DNA of 64,000 nucleotides from Streptomyces buecherae (GTDB lineage Bacteria; Actinomycetota; Actinomycetes; Streptomycetales; Streptomycetaceae): NCBI RefSeq assembly GCF_014295035.1, contig NZ_CP060404.1:7046501-7110500 (forward strand), read 5' to 3'. A model generated the notes under the pieces. It saw nothing but the letters and a program-made list of their open reading frames with translations, did no database searches and was not told the DNA's origin. The position numbers and the translations under genes are program-made. Each line of letters starts with the position of its first letter. Position 1 is the first letter of the stretch. This document shows positions 27,594-35,630 of the stretch, piece by piece.

Positions 27594-28112
27594 ATGAGCG
27601 TCGATGTTCCCCGCAGGATCGTCATTTTCCGACATGCGAAGGCCGACTGGTCCCAAGAATCCGATCATGAGCGGCCCCTCGCGGAGCGTGGCCGCAGGGA
27701 CGCCCCGGCCGCCGGTCGCTGGCTCGCCTCGGCCGGCATCGCTCCGGAACTTACCCTCTGCTCCAGCGCGGTTCGTACCCGTGAGACGTGGAAGCTCGCG
27801 GTGCACGAGCTGCCGCAGCGCCCCAGGACGGTCTACGAGGACCGGATGTACGAGGCGTCGCTGGGCGAGCTCATCGCCCTGGTCAACGAGACCGCCGAGG
27901 ACGTCAACGAGCTCCTGCTCGTGGGCCACAACCCCGGCATGCACGCCCTGGCCGACGCGCTGGCCGGCGACGCCGAGGGCGACGCCCTGGCGCGGATGAA
28001 CCGTGCCGGCTTCCCGACCGCGGCCATCGCGGTGCTGACCTTCCAGGGCACGTGGAAGTCGGTCGAGCACGGCGTGGGCCGCCTCACCGCCTACTGGTCG
28101 CCGCAGGAGTAA
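27594..28112 (+). CDS. SixA-like histidine phosphatase
   Basis: 172 residues. The catalytic RHAKADW (14-20) and the second His in LLVGHNPGM mark the histidine phosphatase superfamily, SixA branch. E. coli SixA removes phosphate from phosphohistidine proteins of the nitrogen PTS. A 171-residue core without extra domains fits a small cytoplasmic phosphatase; the substrate in this organism is unknown. Confidence 0.88.
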   Translation: MSVDVPRRIVIFRHAKADWSQESDHERPLAERGRRDAPAAGRWLASAGIAPELTLCSSAVRTRETWKLAVHELPQRPRTVYEDRMYEASLGELIALVNETAEDVNELLLVGHNPGMHALADALAGDAEGDALARMNRAGFPTAAIAVLTFQGTWKSVEHGVGRLTAYWSPQE

Positions 28113-28242
28113 GGACCCGCCGCCGCCCCGACGCGGTGCGCGCGGCCAGCCCGACGCCGCCCACCGCCTCGGGCCCGCCCCCGCCGGGCGGGCCGCCGGG
28201 CGGCGCTGCCCACCCCGCCTGAGCGAGCGGCCTCACGAGCGA

Positions 28243-28283
28243 GCGGCCCTCCGCCGCCGGACCACCGGCTGGCGGAGGGCCGC
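28243..28283. terminator. Bidirectional hairpin, SixA / serB
   Basis: Perfect 13-bp arms (28243-28255 and 28271-28283) between convergent genes. Confidence 0.85.
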
Positions 28284-28335
28284 AGCCGCCTCGTATCCCG
28301 TACGTGACGGGGTGGGCCCGGTGCGTAGCGGAGGG

Positions 28336-29580
28336 TTACGCGTCCTCGGGCGAGTGCGTCTCCGCGGCCTCGACCTCTTCGCGGGTGATGCCGAGCAGGT
28401 AGAGAACGGTGTCCAGGAAGGGCACGTTGACGGCGGTGTGTGCCGCCTCGCGGACGACCGGCTTGGCGTTGAAGGCGACGCCGAGCCCCGCCGCGTTGAG
28501 CATGTCCAGGTCGTTCGCGCCGTCGCCGATGGCCACGGTCTGCGCCAGCGGCACCCCGGCCTCGGCGGCGAACCGGCGCAACAGGGCCGCCTTGCCCGCC
28601 CGGTCCACGACGTCGCCGATGACGCGCCCGGTGAGCTTGCCGTCCACCACCTCAAGGGTGTTCGCCGCGGCGAAGGCGAGTCCGAGCCGTTCCTTGAGGT
28701 CGTCGGTGACCTGCGTGAACCCGCCGGAGACCACGCCCACTTGGTAGCCGAGGTGCTTGAGCGTACGGATCAGGGTCCGCGCCCCGGGCGTGAGGCGCAC
28801 CTCGGCCCGGACCTTGTCCACCACGGACTCGTCGAGCCCGGCGAGCAGCGCGACCCGCTCGTGCAGCGACTCCTCGAAGTCCAACTCGCCGCGCATCGCG
28901 CGCGCCGTCACCTCGGCGACCTCGGCTTCACAGCCCGCGTGCGCCGCGAAGAGTTCGATCACCTCGTCCTGGATGAGCGTCGAGTCCACGTCCATCACCA
29001 CCAGCCGCTGCGCGCGTCGCTGGAGCCCGGAGGCCACCACGGCGACGTCCACGCCGAGCGCCGCGGCCTCCAGTGCGAGGGCCGTGCGCAGCGGCTCGGT
29101 CTCGGTGCCGGACACCGCGAACTCCACGGCGGTCACCGGGTACTTGGCGAGTCGGAAGATACGGTCGATGTTGCCGCCGACGCCGGTGATGCGGGCGGCG
29201 ATGGCCGCGGTCGACTCGGCGGTCAGCGGGTGGCCGAGCACCGTGACGTGCGAGCGCCCGGTGCCGCGTGGCCGGTTGTCGCCGATGCCGGAGATGATCT
29301 CGGCCTGGAGGCGCTGCGCGTCCGCCCAGCTGTGCACGGTCGAGCGGAGTTCGCCGGCCGTGGCGCCCTTCTCGTCGGGAGCTGTGACGAGCGCGCACAG
29401 CACTATCCGGCCACGGGTGACGACCTGCTCCAGATCGATCACATCAACGTCGAAGGCGGCGAGCGTGTCGAAGAGCCCGGCGGTGATGCCGGGGCGGTCC
29501 TTGCCGAAGATCTTGACGAGGAGAGTGGGCACGTCGTCGCCGGTAACGGACGTGACGGGGGTGGTCTGCGGTGTGCTCAT
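28336..29580 (-). CDS. serB: Phosphoserine phosphatase SerB
   Basis: 414 residues. Two ACT-like domains (about 17-95 and 105-180) precede the HAD domain: nucleophile Asp in VVMDVDSTLIQDEVIE (about 197-212), Ser in VVSGGFTQV, Lys in RAGKAALL and the acidic motif GDGANDLDML. It removes phosphate from O-phosphoserine, the final step of serine synthesis. The ACT domains suggest feedback by serine or another amino acid, as in mycobacterial SerB2. Confidence 0.95.
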   Translation of the reverse strand: MSTPQTTPVTSVTGDDVPTLLVKIFGKDRPGITAGLFDTLAAFDVDVIDLEQVVTRGRIVLCALVTAPDEKGATAGELRSTVHSWADAQRLQAEIISGIGDNRPRGTGRSHVTVLGHPLTAESTAAIAARITGVGGNIDRIFRLAKYPVTAVEFAVSGTETEPLRTALALEAAALGVDVAVVASGLQRRAQRLVVMDVDSTLIQDEVIELFAAHAGCEAEVAEVTARAMRGELDFEESLHERVALLAGLDESVVDKVRAEVRLTPGARTLIRTLKHLGYQVGVVSGGFTQVTDDLKERLGLAFAAANTLEVVDGKLTGRVIGDVVDRAGKAALLRRFAAEAGVPLAQTVAIGDGANDLDMLNAAGLGVAFNAKPVVREAAHTAVNVPFLDTVLYLLGITREEVEAAETHSPEDA

Positions 29581-29844
29581 GGTGTTTCCACGGTAGCGGG
29601 CCAGGGACATCTGTCGTCCGCCTGTCCGGACCGCGGACAGTCGTACGGCCACTGGTCGCCGGACCGTTACCAGTGTGTGAGGTTCCGTTTCGGTACGGTC
29701 TGACCCCGTCTGCGCGGTGACGTAGACGGGGTACGCCAAAGATCGCCCCACCGCTCGCCGGGTCCGACACCCCGTGCTGCGACGCCTGGGCCACACGTGA
29801 CGGAGGGGCGGGCCCGGGGCCGCTGGTCCGTTCCGCGCGGGCGG

Positions 29845-29870
29845 ACCTGGACGCTCCGGAGCGTCCAGGT
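29845..29870. repeat. Perfect 26-bp palindrome
   Basis: The arm ACCTGGACGCTCC (29845-29857) is followed at once by its exact reverse complement (29858-29870). With no loop it is more like a protein-binding or cruciform site than a simple terminator. Confidence 0.9.
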
Positions 29871-29908
29871 GGCAGGTGGCAGGTGGCAGGTGGCAGGTGG
29901 CAGGTGGC
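29867..29908. repeat. AGGTGGC heptamer array, six copies
   Basis: Six exact tandem copies of AGGTGGC start inside the right arm of the palindrome (29867) and run to 29908. Confidence 0.92.
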
Positions 29909-30195
29909 AGGGGACGGTGACAGGCGCCCGGCGACGGATGGCGAGCGGTGTGGGGCGGGTGCCACGTGAGCGAAGTCGGGAGGCGGCGGAGCATGTGCCG
30001 TCGCGCGCGAGCCCGGGTCGGGGACACGGCGGATCGGGGGATAGTCGACGGGCCGCGGTACGCGACGTGGCGGGGGATTCGATCATGTGGGTCCGCGGTC
30101 AATATCGCCGAAATCGGCGGCGACCCGGAGTTCACGCGGCGCGCCCTTTGCCGGGGATTTTGCCGACATCGCCTTCGGCGACTGCGCGGAAATCA

Positions 30196-30225
30196 TCACG
30201 CGTGCCTCACGCGTCTTACGCGCGT
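30196..30225. repeat. Cluster of TCACGCGT-type repeats
   Basis: TCACGCGT at 30196 and 30207, and a variant TACGCGCGT at 30217, are spaced 11 and 10 bp apart, so they face the same side of the helix. They may be binding sites for a regulator of the FHA-ABC gene. Confidence 0.6.
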
Positions 30226-30694
30226 AACACACGACGTCGATCGTGACCGTATCGTTGCGCCGTCGGACGCGAGGGGACCGCGTCGGTGGAAAACGCCGCT
30301 GTTACGGGCGCGATGCCCGCCGGCGCCGATGCCGACGTGCTTCCCGACCCGTGCCGGGCGCCCGGCCCCGCGTGGCCGCGCCGGGAGGCCGTGGGCCGCG
30401 GCGAGTCGGGCCGCCCGCCACCCGTCGCCCGGTGCTCGGCGCCGGTTCGGCCCGCGCGACAACGGCCGGGCCGGGCCCGCCAATTGCCCGGATACGTATG
30501 GTCCGTACGCATCCGTGGGTTCTTATTCCTCTCCGGGGGTCTTTCTCCGTACTGGGCGTCACCCGTTACAGGGCCGTGGCAAGGCCCGACTTTCCGTTGG
30601 GGGACCGAGCCTGAAATAGTTCCTCACGATGTTCGCCATCCCTAGACTCCCTGCCACAGGGGGTAACTCGGGGGACAAGTAATTGGGGCATGGA

Positions 30695-33442
30695 GTGCCG
30701 GAAGTCGTACTGGAATTGAATGGACAGACCTGGACGCTGGACCCGTCCAGGTCCTATAGCCTCGGGCGCGATCCGCAGGGCGACGTGGTGCTGGAGGACG
30801 CCCGGGTCTCGTGGCGGCACGCCACCGTGCACTGGAACGGGCGCGGTTGGGCCATCGAGGACCACGGCAGCACCAACGGCACCTACGCGCAGGGCCAGCG
30901 CGTCCAGCACCTGGAGATCAGCCCGGGTACGACCATTCACCTCGGAAACGCCTCCGACGGGCCGCGGTTGAACTTCACCGGCGCGGCCATGGCCGCCGGG
31001 CCCGACGCCCATCCGGGAGCCGGCGGCTACGCCGCTCAGCACGGGATAGCCGGGCAGCAGCAGGCCGCCGCGCCGCAGCAGCCCGCGGGCTGGCAGTCCG
31101 CCGGGCAACAGCAGGGATGGCAGCAGGCCCCGCAGCCCCAACATCCCCAACAGGCCGTTCCGCCCCAGCACGCGGCCCACCACCAAGCGGTCCCGCCGCA
31201 GCAGTTCCACGGGCAGCAGCAGACTCCGCACGCACAGCCCCCGCAGGCGCCGCAGCACCAGCACCCCGCGCAGCAGGCGCAACAGCACCAGCAGGTGCCA
31301 CCGCAACACCAGCAGCAGGCGCCACACGCACAGTCCGCTCAGCCGCAGCAGCACCCGGTGCAGAAGGTCCAGCACCCCCACCAGCAGGCGCCGCAGGGCT
31401 TCCCCGGCCAGTCCGGGCCGGGCGCGGGGGGCGCCCCGGTGCACGGGGACCGCAGCCCGACCACGTTCCACCAGATCGCCGTCGGCCGCGTGATGCGGAT
31501 CGGTCGTGCGCTGGAGAACGAACTCGTCGTCTCGGACCTCCAGGTCTCCCGGCACCACGCCGAGTTCCGGGCCATGGCCGACGGCCGGTTCGAGATCGTC
31601 GACCTCGGCAGTCACAACGGCACCTACGTCAACGGTCAGCCGGTCCGCCGCCAGATCATCGGCCCCAGCGACATCGTCGGCGTCGGTCACTCGGCCTTCC
31701 GGCTGGTCGGCGACCGCCTTGAGGAGTTCGTCGACACCGGCGAGGTCTCCTTCTCGGCCCGCCACCTGACCGTGACGGTCGACGGCGGCAAGCAGATCCT
31801 CAAGGACGTCACCTTCGGCGTTCCCGAGAAGTCGCTGGTCGCCGTCATCGGCCCGTCCGGCTCCGGCAAGTCCACCCTGCTGCGGGCGCTCACCGGCTAC
31901 CGCCCGGCCGACCAGGGTGACGTCCTCTACGACAACCGGAACCTGTACAAGCAGTTCGCCGAGCTGCGGCAGCGCATCGGACTCGTTCCGCAGGACGACA
32001 TCCTGCACAAGGAACTCACGGTCAAGAAGGCGCTGCGGTACGCGGCCAAGCTCCGCTTCCCCGGCGACACCGCCGAGGCCGAGCGCGAGGCGCGGATCGG
32101 CGAGGTGCTGCGCGAGCTCAAGCTCGACATCCACGCCGACAAGCGGGTCACCTCGCTCTCCGGCGGTCAGCGCAAGCGCGTGTCCGTCGCCCTCGAACTG
32201 CTGACCAAGCCGTCGTTGATCTTCCTGGACGAGCCGACCTCGGGCCTCGACCCGGGCATGGACCGCGACGTGATGCAGTTGCTGCGCGGCCTGGCCGACG
32301 ACGGCCGTACCGTGCTCGTCGTCACGCACTCCGTGGCCGAGCTGGCGCTGTGCGACAAGCTGCTGGTCATGGCCCCCGGCGGGTCCGTCGCCTACTTCGG
32401 CCCGCCGGAGGAGGCGCTCAACTTCTTCGGCTACGAGACCTGGGCCGACGTCTTCTCGGCCTTCGAGAACTACCGCGACTACGACTGGGCCGGCCGCTGG
32501 CGCGGCTCGCAGCACTTCCAGATGTACGCGGCCGACATCGACGCCGTCGCCCCGCAGTCGGTGCACGTCCAGCCGCCGCCGGCCCGCACGCAGAAGCCGC
32601 AGAGCTGGGCCTCGCAGTTGTGGACCCTGATGCGCCGCTACGTGTCGGTGATCGCCTCCGACCGCGGGTTCATCGGCCTCATGATCATCCTGCCGGCGGT
32701 GCTCGGCGCGGTCAGCGTGGTCATCCCCTCCGACTACGGTCTGGTCGCCGGGCCCAAGGGCCAGTTCAACCAGGACGCTGGCACGATCATGCTGATCCTC
32801 GCGGTCGGCATGTGCTTCTCCGGCGCCGCCAACTCCGTACGAGAGCTGATCAAGGAACGGGTGATCTACGAGCGGGAACGGGCCGTCGGCCTGTCCCGGT
32901 CCGCCTACCTGATGTCCAAGGTCATCGTGCTGGGCCTGATCACCGCGCTCCAGGGCGTGATCATCTGCGCGATCGGCTTCTCCACCCGCGACCTGCCGGA
33001 CGAGGGCCTGATCTTCCCGCCCGCCGTCGAACTGTGCCTGGTGATCATCGCCCTCGGCTTCACCTCGATGATGTTCGGCCTGGTCATCTCCGCGCTGGTG
33101 AAGACGGCCGAGAAGACCATGCCGCTGCTCGTGATGTTCGCGATCGTGCAGGTCGTCTTCACCGGCGTGCTGTTCAAGATCTTCGGCTCGCTCGGCATCG
33201 AGCAGTTCGCGTACCTGATGCCCTCGCGCTGGGCCATCGGCGCCTCGGGCGCGACGCTGGACCTCTCGCACGTCATGGCGCCCTGGGACCGCAAGCAGCC
33301 GAACGACCTCGACCCGCTGTGGGAGCACTCGGTCGGCCAGTGGACCATCGACATGCTCGCGCTGATCGCGCTCGGCGTCGCCTGCGGCTTCGCCGTCGCC
33401 CGGCTGCTGCGCCGCCACGAACCGGAGGTCATGCGCAAGTAG
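30695..33442 (+). CDS. FHA-FHA-ABCG type transporter (ATPase and membrane domain in one chain)
   Basis: 915 residues from GTG 30695 (PEVVLELNGQTWTLDPS); a TTG at 30683 would add four residues. FHA1 (about 20-75, SLGRDPQGDVVL and DHGSTNGTY), a Gln/Pro/His-rich linker (about 100-245), FHA2 (about 265-325, SRHHAEF and DLGSHNGTYVNG), then the ATPase with Walker A GPSGSGKST near 386, signature LSGGQRKR near 488 and Walker B LIFLDEP near 508. Six membrane segments close the protein (about 650-915). FHA domains bind phosphothreonine, so a Ser/Thr kinase probably controls transport or assembly; the mycobacterial relative Rv1747 is regulated in this way. Substrate unknown; a lipid or cell-wall precursor is possible. 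Confidence 0.93.
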   Translation: MPEVVLELNGQTWTLDPSRSYSLGRDPQGDVVLEDARVSWRHATVHWNGRGWAIEDHGSTNGTYAQGQRVQHLEISPGTTIHLGNASDGPRLNFTGAAMAAGPDAHPGAGGYAAQHGIAGQQQAAAPQQPAGWQSAGQQQGWQQAPQPQHPQQAVPPQHAAHHQAVPPQQFHGQQQTPHAQPPQAPQHQHPAQQAQQHQQVPPQHQQQAPHAQSAQPQQHPVQKVQHPHQQAPQGFPGQSGPGAGGAPVHGDRSPTTFHQIAVGRVMRIGRALENELVVSDLQVSRHHAEFRAMADGRFEIVDLGSHNGTYVNGQPVRRQIIGPSDIVGVGHSAFRLVGDRLEEFVDTGEVSFSARHLTVTVDGGKQILKDVTFGVPEKSLVAVIGPSGSGKSTLLRALTGYRPADQGDVLYDNRNLYKQFAELRQRIGLVPQDDILHKELTVKKALRYAAKLRFPGDTAEAEREARIGEVLRELKLDIHADKRVTSLSGGQRKRVSVALELLTKPSLIFLDEPTSGLDPGMDRDVMQLLRGLADDGRTVLVVTHSVAELALCDKLLVMAPGGSVAYFGPPEEALNFFGYETWADVFSAFENYRDYDWAGRWRGSQHFQMYAADIDAVAPQSVHVQPPPARTQKPQSWASQLWTLMRRYVSVIASDRGFIGLMIILPAVLGAVSVVIPSDYGLVAGPKGQFNQDAGTIMLILAVGMCFSGAANSVRELIKERVIYERERAVGLSRSAYLMSKVIVLGLITALQGVIICAIGFSTRDLPDEGLIFPPAVELCLVIIALGFTSMMFGLVISALVKTAEKTMPLLVMFAIVQVVFTGVLFKIFGSLGIEQFAYLMPSRWAIGASGATLDLSHVMAPWDRKQPNDLDPLWEHSVGQWTIDMLALIALGVACGFAVARLLRRHEPEVMRK

Positions 33443-33476
33443 CGCCCCGGCCGCCGGCTCGCGCGGGCCATACGAA

Positions 33477-33518
33477 CGCCGCAGGGCGGCACCCCGGGGA
33501 GGGTGCCGCCCTGCGGCG
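33477..33518. terminator. Bidirectional hairpin, FHA-ABC / SLT protein
   Basis: Perfect 18-bp arms (33477-33494 and 33501-33518) with a six-base loop between convergent genes. Confidence 0.9.
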
Positions 33519-33603
33519 CGTGATGGAACAGGTGCCGCCTGCTGGCGCGGGCCGTGAGCGGTGGGCCCGCGCCGCCGGATTCGGCGGGTGGCCGAACGTC
33601 GGC

Positions 33604-34389
33604 TCAGTACGCCGAGTCGACGTTGTCCATGGTGCCGTACTTCTGGGCCGCGTAGTTGCAGGCGGCCGTGATGTTGGCGACCGGGTCGTAGATGTCCCAG
33701 GACGTGCCCTCGACGTGGAACGCCTTGAAGGTCGGCGGGATCACCTGGAGCAGGCCCTTGGAGGGAATGCCGGCGATGGCGTTCACGTCCCAGTCATTGA
33801 TCGCCCGCGGGTTACCGCTGGACTCACGCATGATGTTGCGGTGAATGCCCTCGTAGGTGCCCGGAATACCGTTCTTCTTGAGAATGGCCAGCGATTCCTT
33901 GATCCAACCGTCGAGGTTGTCGGAGTAGGTGACCGGAGCCGCCTTGCGGGGCGCCGAACGGCTGGCGGTCTTGCCGGAGCGCTCCTTGGCCGCGCTCTGG
34001 GTGGAACGCTCCTTGGCCGCACTCTGCGCCGCGCTGCGCTCCCTGGCCGTCTGCATGTCGGCGGCGGCCCGGGTCTGCTCGGAGCGCACCGCCTCGGCGG
34101 CGGCCTTCCTCTTGTCCTGGGCGGCCTTCTGCAGGGCCTCGACGGCCGCGGTGCGCGGCAGGTCGGACTGCGCCTGCTGCGGGACGCCGGAGGACAGCGC
34201 CTTGCCACCGAAGGCGGCCTGGTTCACGGCGACGCTCTGCACGGACGGGGTCGCGTTCGACTCGGCGTGGGCGTCGCTGGGGACGGCGGCGAAGGCGATG
34301 GCGACGACACCGGTAGCGGCGATGCCGGCGGCGGAAAGCTTATGGGCCTTGGGCAGGCGGTGATAACCACGAATGCTGGGGACGAGCAT
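33604..34389 (-). CDS. Secreted SLT-domain transglycosylase
   Basis: 261 residues from ATG 34389; a further 33 codons upstream are open but look like leader sequence. Signal peptide about 1-43 (LSAAGIAATGVVAIAFAAVPSDAHA). A Lys/Arg/Ala-rich helical stretch (about 90-160) contains repeated AAKERS. The lytic transglycosylase domain is C-terminal (about 175-261), with the Glu in IMRESSGNPRAINDWD as the probable catalytic residue and GLLQVIPPTF as second motif. It would cleave peptidoglycan glycan strands in growth, germination or sporulation. Confidence 0.88.
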   Translation of the reverse strand: MLVPSIRGYHRLPKAHKLSAAGIAATGVVAIAFAAVPSDAHAESNATPSVQSVAVNQAAFGGKALSSGVPQQAQSDLPRTAAVEALQKAAQDKRKAAAEAVRSEQTRAAADMQTARERSAAQSAAKERSTQSAAKERSGKTASRSAPRKAAPVTYSDNLDGWIKESLAILKKNGIPGTYEGIHRNIMRESSGNPRAINDWDVNAIAGIPSKGLLQVIPPTFKAFHVEGTSWDIYDPVANITAACNYAAQKYGTMDNVDSAY

Positions 34390-34712
34390 GCGGAGAAAAC
34401 CTCTTCCAATCGCGGGGGTCGCAGTCGCCGTGACGTCGGCGCAGAAGAAGAGCGCCGCGTCTGATGACGGCGCCGTGCGACTCCGCAATTGTTAGCGGTT
34501 GGAAAATCCCCTGGCAAAGGTGTGACGTACTATCTGGCTTCGTGGCAAAGGGGGGTTATCGAGAGCCCTCGATCGCGGCTATTTTCCCCGTGCGAGGCCA
34601 TGGGAATTCAACTAATCCCATTCGTAGGTGATCTCGGTCCTATGCGCGGGCTCACACCGGACCCCCCGTGAGGTGGCCCGGTGTGAGCGGGCGCGTACCG
34701 AAAGTGGACGGT
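34390..34712. other. Leader region of the SLT gene and end of the nitroreductase gene
   Basis: 323 bp between two minus-strand genes. It holds two direct repeats TGGCAAAGG (34512-34520 and 34543-34551), 31 bp apart, and a terminator-like hairpin (34651-34687). I looked for a ydaO-type c-di-AMP riboswitch, common before cell-wall hydrolase genes, and did not find its core motifs. Confidence 0.6.
34651..34687 (-). terminator. Hairpin after the nitroreductase gene
   Basis: Arms CTCACACCGG (34651-34660) and CCGGTGTGAG (34678-34687) pair perfectly just past the stop codon of the nitroreductase gene. Confidence 0.75.
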
Positions 34713-35414
34713 CTAGATCTCGACCAGGACCTGGGACAGCGACTTGCGCACCAGGTCGGGCACCGCGCAGTCGTCAGCCGGGTAGCCGACCGGGATGACG
34801 GCGAACGCCTTCTCGTTCTCCGGCCGCCCCAGCACCTGGGACAGGAACCGCATGGGGCTCGGCGTGTGGATCAGCGCGGCCAGCCCCGCCAGGTGCAGCG
34901 CGGACAGCAGCATGCCCACCGCTATGCCCACCGACTCGTCCACGTAGTAGTGCTTGCGCTTGGTGCCGTCCTCGCCCAGCCAGTAGCGCTGCTGGAAGAC
35001 GATGACGAGGTGCGGCGCGTCCGTCAGGTGCGGCTTGACCTCGTCCGTGCCGAGCGGTCGCAGCGCCGCGAGCCACTCCTCGCCGAGCCGCCCCTCGTAG
35101 GAGCGGCGTTCCTCCTCCTCCGCCGCCTCCCTGATCCTGCGCCGCACCTCCGGGTCCTTGACCAGGACGAACGTCCAGGGCTGCTGGTGCGCCCCGGAGG
35201 GCGCGGTGGCCGCGCAGGCGATGGCGTCGCGCACCACCTGCTCGGGCACCGGATCGGTGGAGAACTGTCGTACGGTCCTGCGCTCGTCCATCCGGCGCCG
35301 CAGCTCGGCGGCGCGCTCCAGGGACTGTGCCGGGTCCATCCGCGCGGGGCGGTAGGGGACCGGCTGGTAGGGGTCGCCGTGGGTGGGGGTCCAGTTCCGC
35401 GTAGGTACAGACAT
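34713..35414 (-). CDS. Nitroreductase-family flavoprotein, iodotyrosine-deiodinase-like
   Basis: 233 residues from ATG 35414. The flavin-binding pattern RRTVRQF (45-51) and the segment ATAPSGAHQQPWTFV (69-83) are followed by DAPHLVIVF and GRPENEKAFAVIPVGYP. From memory it aligns over most of its length with mammalian iodotyrosine deiodinase (IYD). The IYD lid residues that grip the amino acid zwitterion, Glu-x3-Tyr and a Lys 21 residues after the Tyr, are here E102, Y106 and K127, and the Thr contacting flavin N5 corresponds to T184. This predicts an FMN enzyme that reductively dehalogenates halotyrosines. No redox partner is adjacent. Another nitroreductase activity cannot be excluded. Confidence 0.88.
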   Translation of the reverse strand: MSVPTRNWTPTHGDPYQPVPYRPARMDPAQSLERAAELRRRMDERRTVRQFSTDPVPEQVVRDAIACAATAPSGAHQQPWTFVLVKDPEVRRRIREAAEEEERRSYEGRLGEEWLAALRPLGTDEVKPHLTDAPHLVIVFQQRYWLGEDGTKRKHYYVDESVGIAVGMLLSALHLAGLAALIHTPSPMRFLSQVLGRPENEKAFAVIPVGYPADDCAVPDLVRKSLSQVLVEI

Positions 35415-35630
35415 ATGCCGAGTCTGACTCCGCCCCGCCCGGAATGCGGGCCGGATACGAGAATTCGCCGCCCCACCCGCCCCTCGAACCCCGTACGACC
35501 CCGCATCCCGCTCCAGCGTCCGCCGCCCGGCCCCGCCCGGCGCAGGGTCCAACGGCCTAGGTCCCACGGCCTAATCACCGGCCGCCGCCGGCCCGATACG
35601 GCCCGCTGATCACGCCGGTACGGTGAAGCC

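Larger units (their letters stand above)
29581..30694. other. Long divergent intergenic region with palindrome and repeats
   Basis: 1114 bp without a supported gene, the longest such stretch in the window. It holds a 26-bp perfect palindrome and a heptamer array (29845-29908), two small hairpins (30106-30119 and 30169-30181), a cluster of TCACGCGT-like repeats (30196-30225) and a 9-bp dyad with one mismatch (30490-30514). The part from 30060 to 30260 is less GC-rich than its surroundings. It serves serB on one side and the FHA-ABC gene on the other; an unrecognised small RNA is possible. Confidence 0.7.

Noticed and set aside
34390..34650. ydaO-type c-di-AMP riboswitch before the SLT gene
   Set aside because: A CCGCTAAC-like segment resembles the 3' part, but the GGGGTGAAT and GTAGGG cores are missing.
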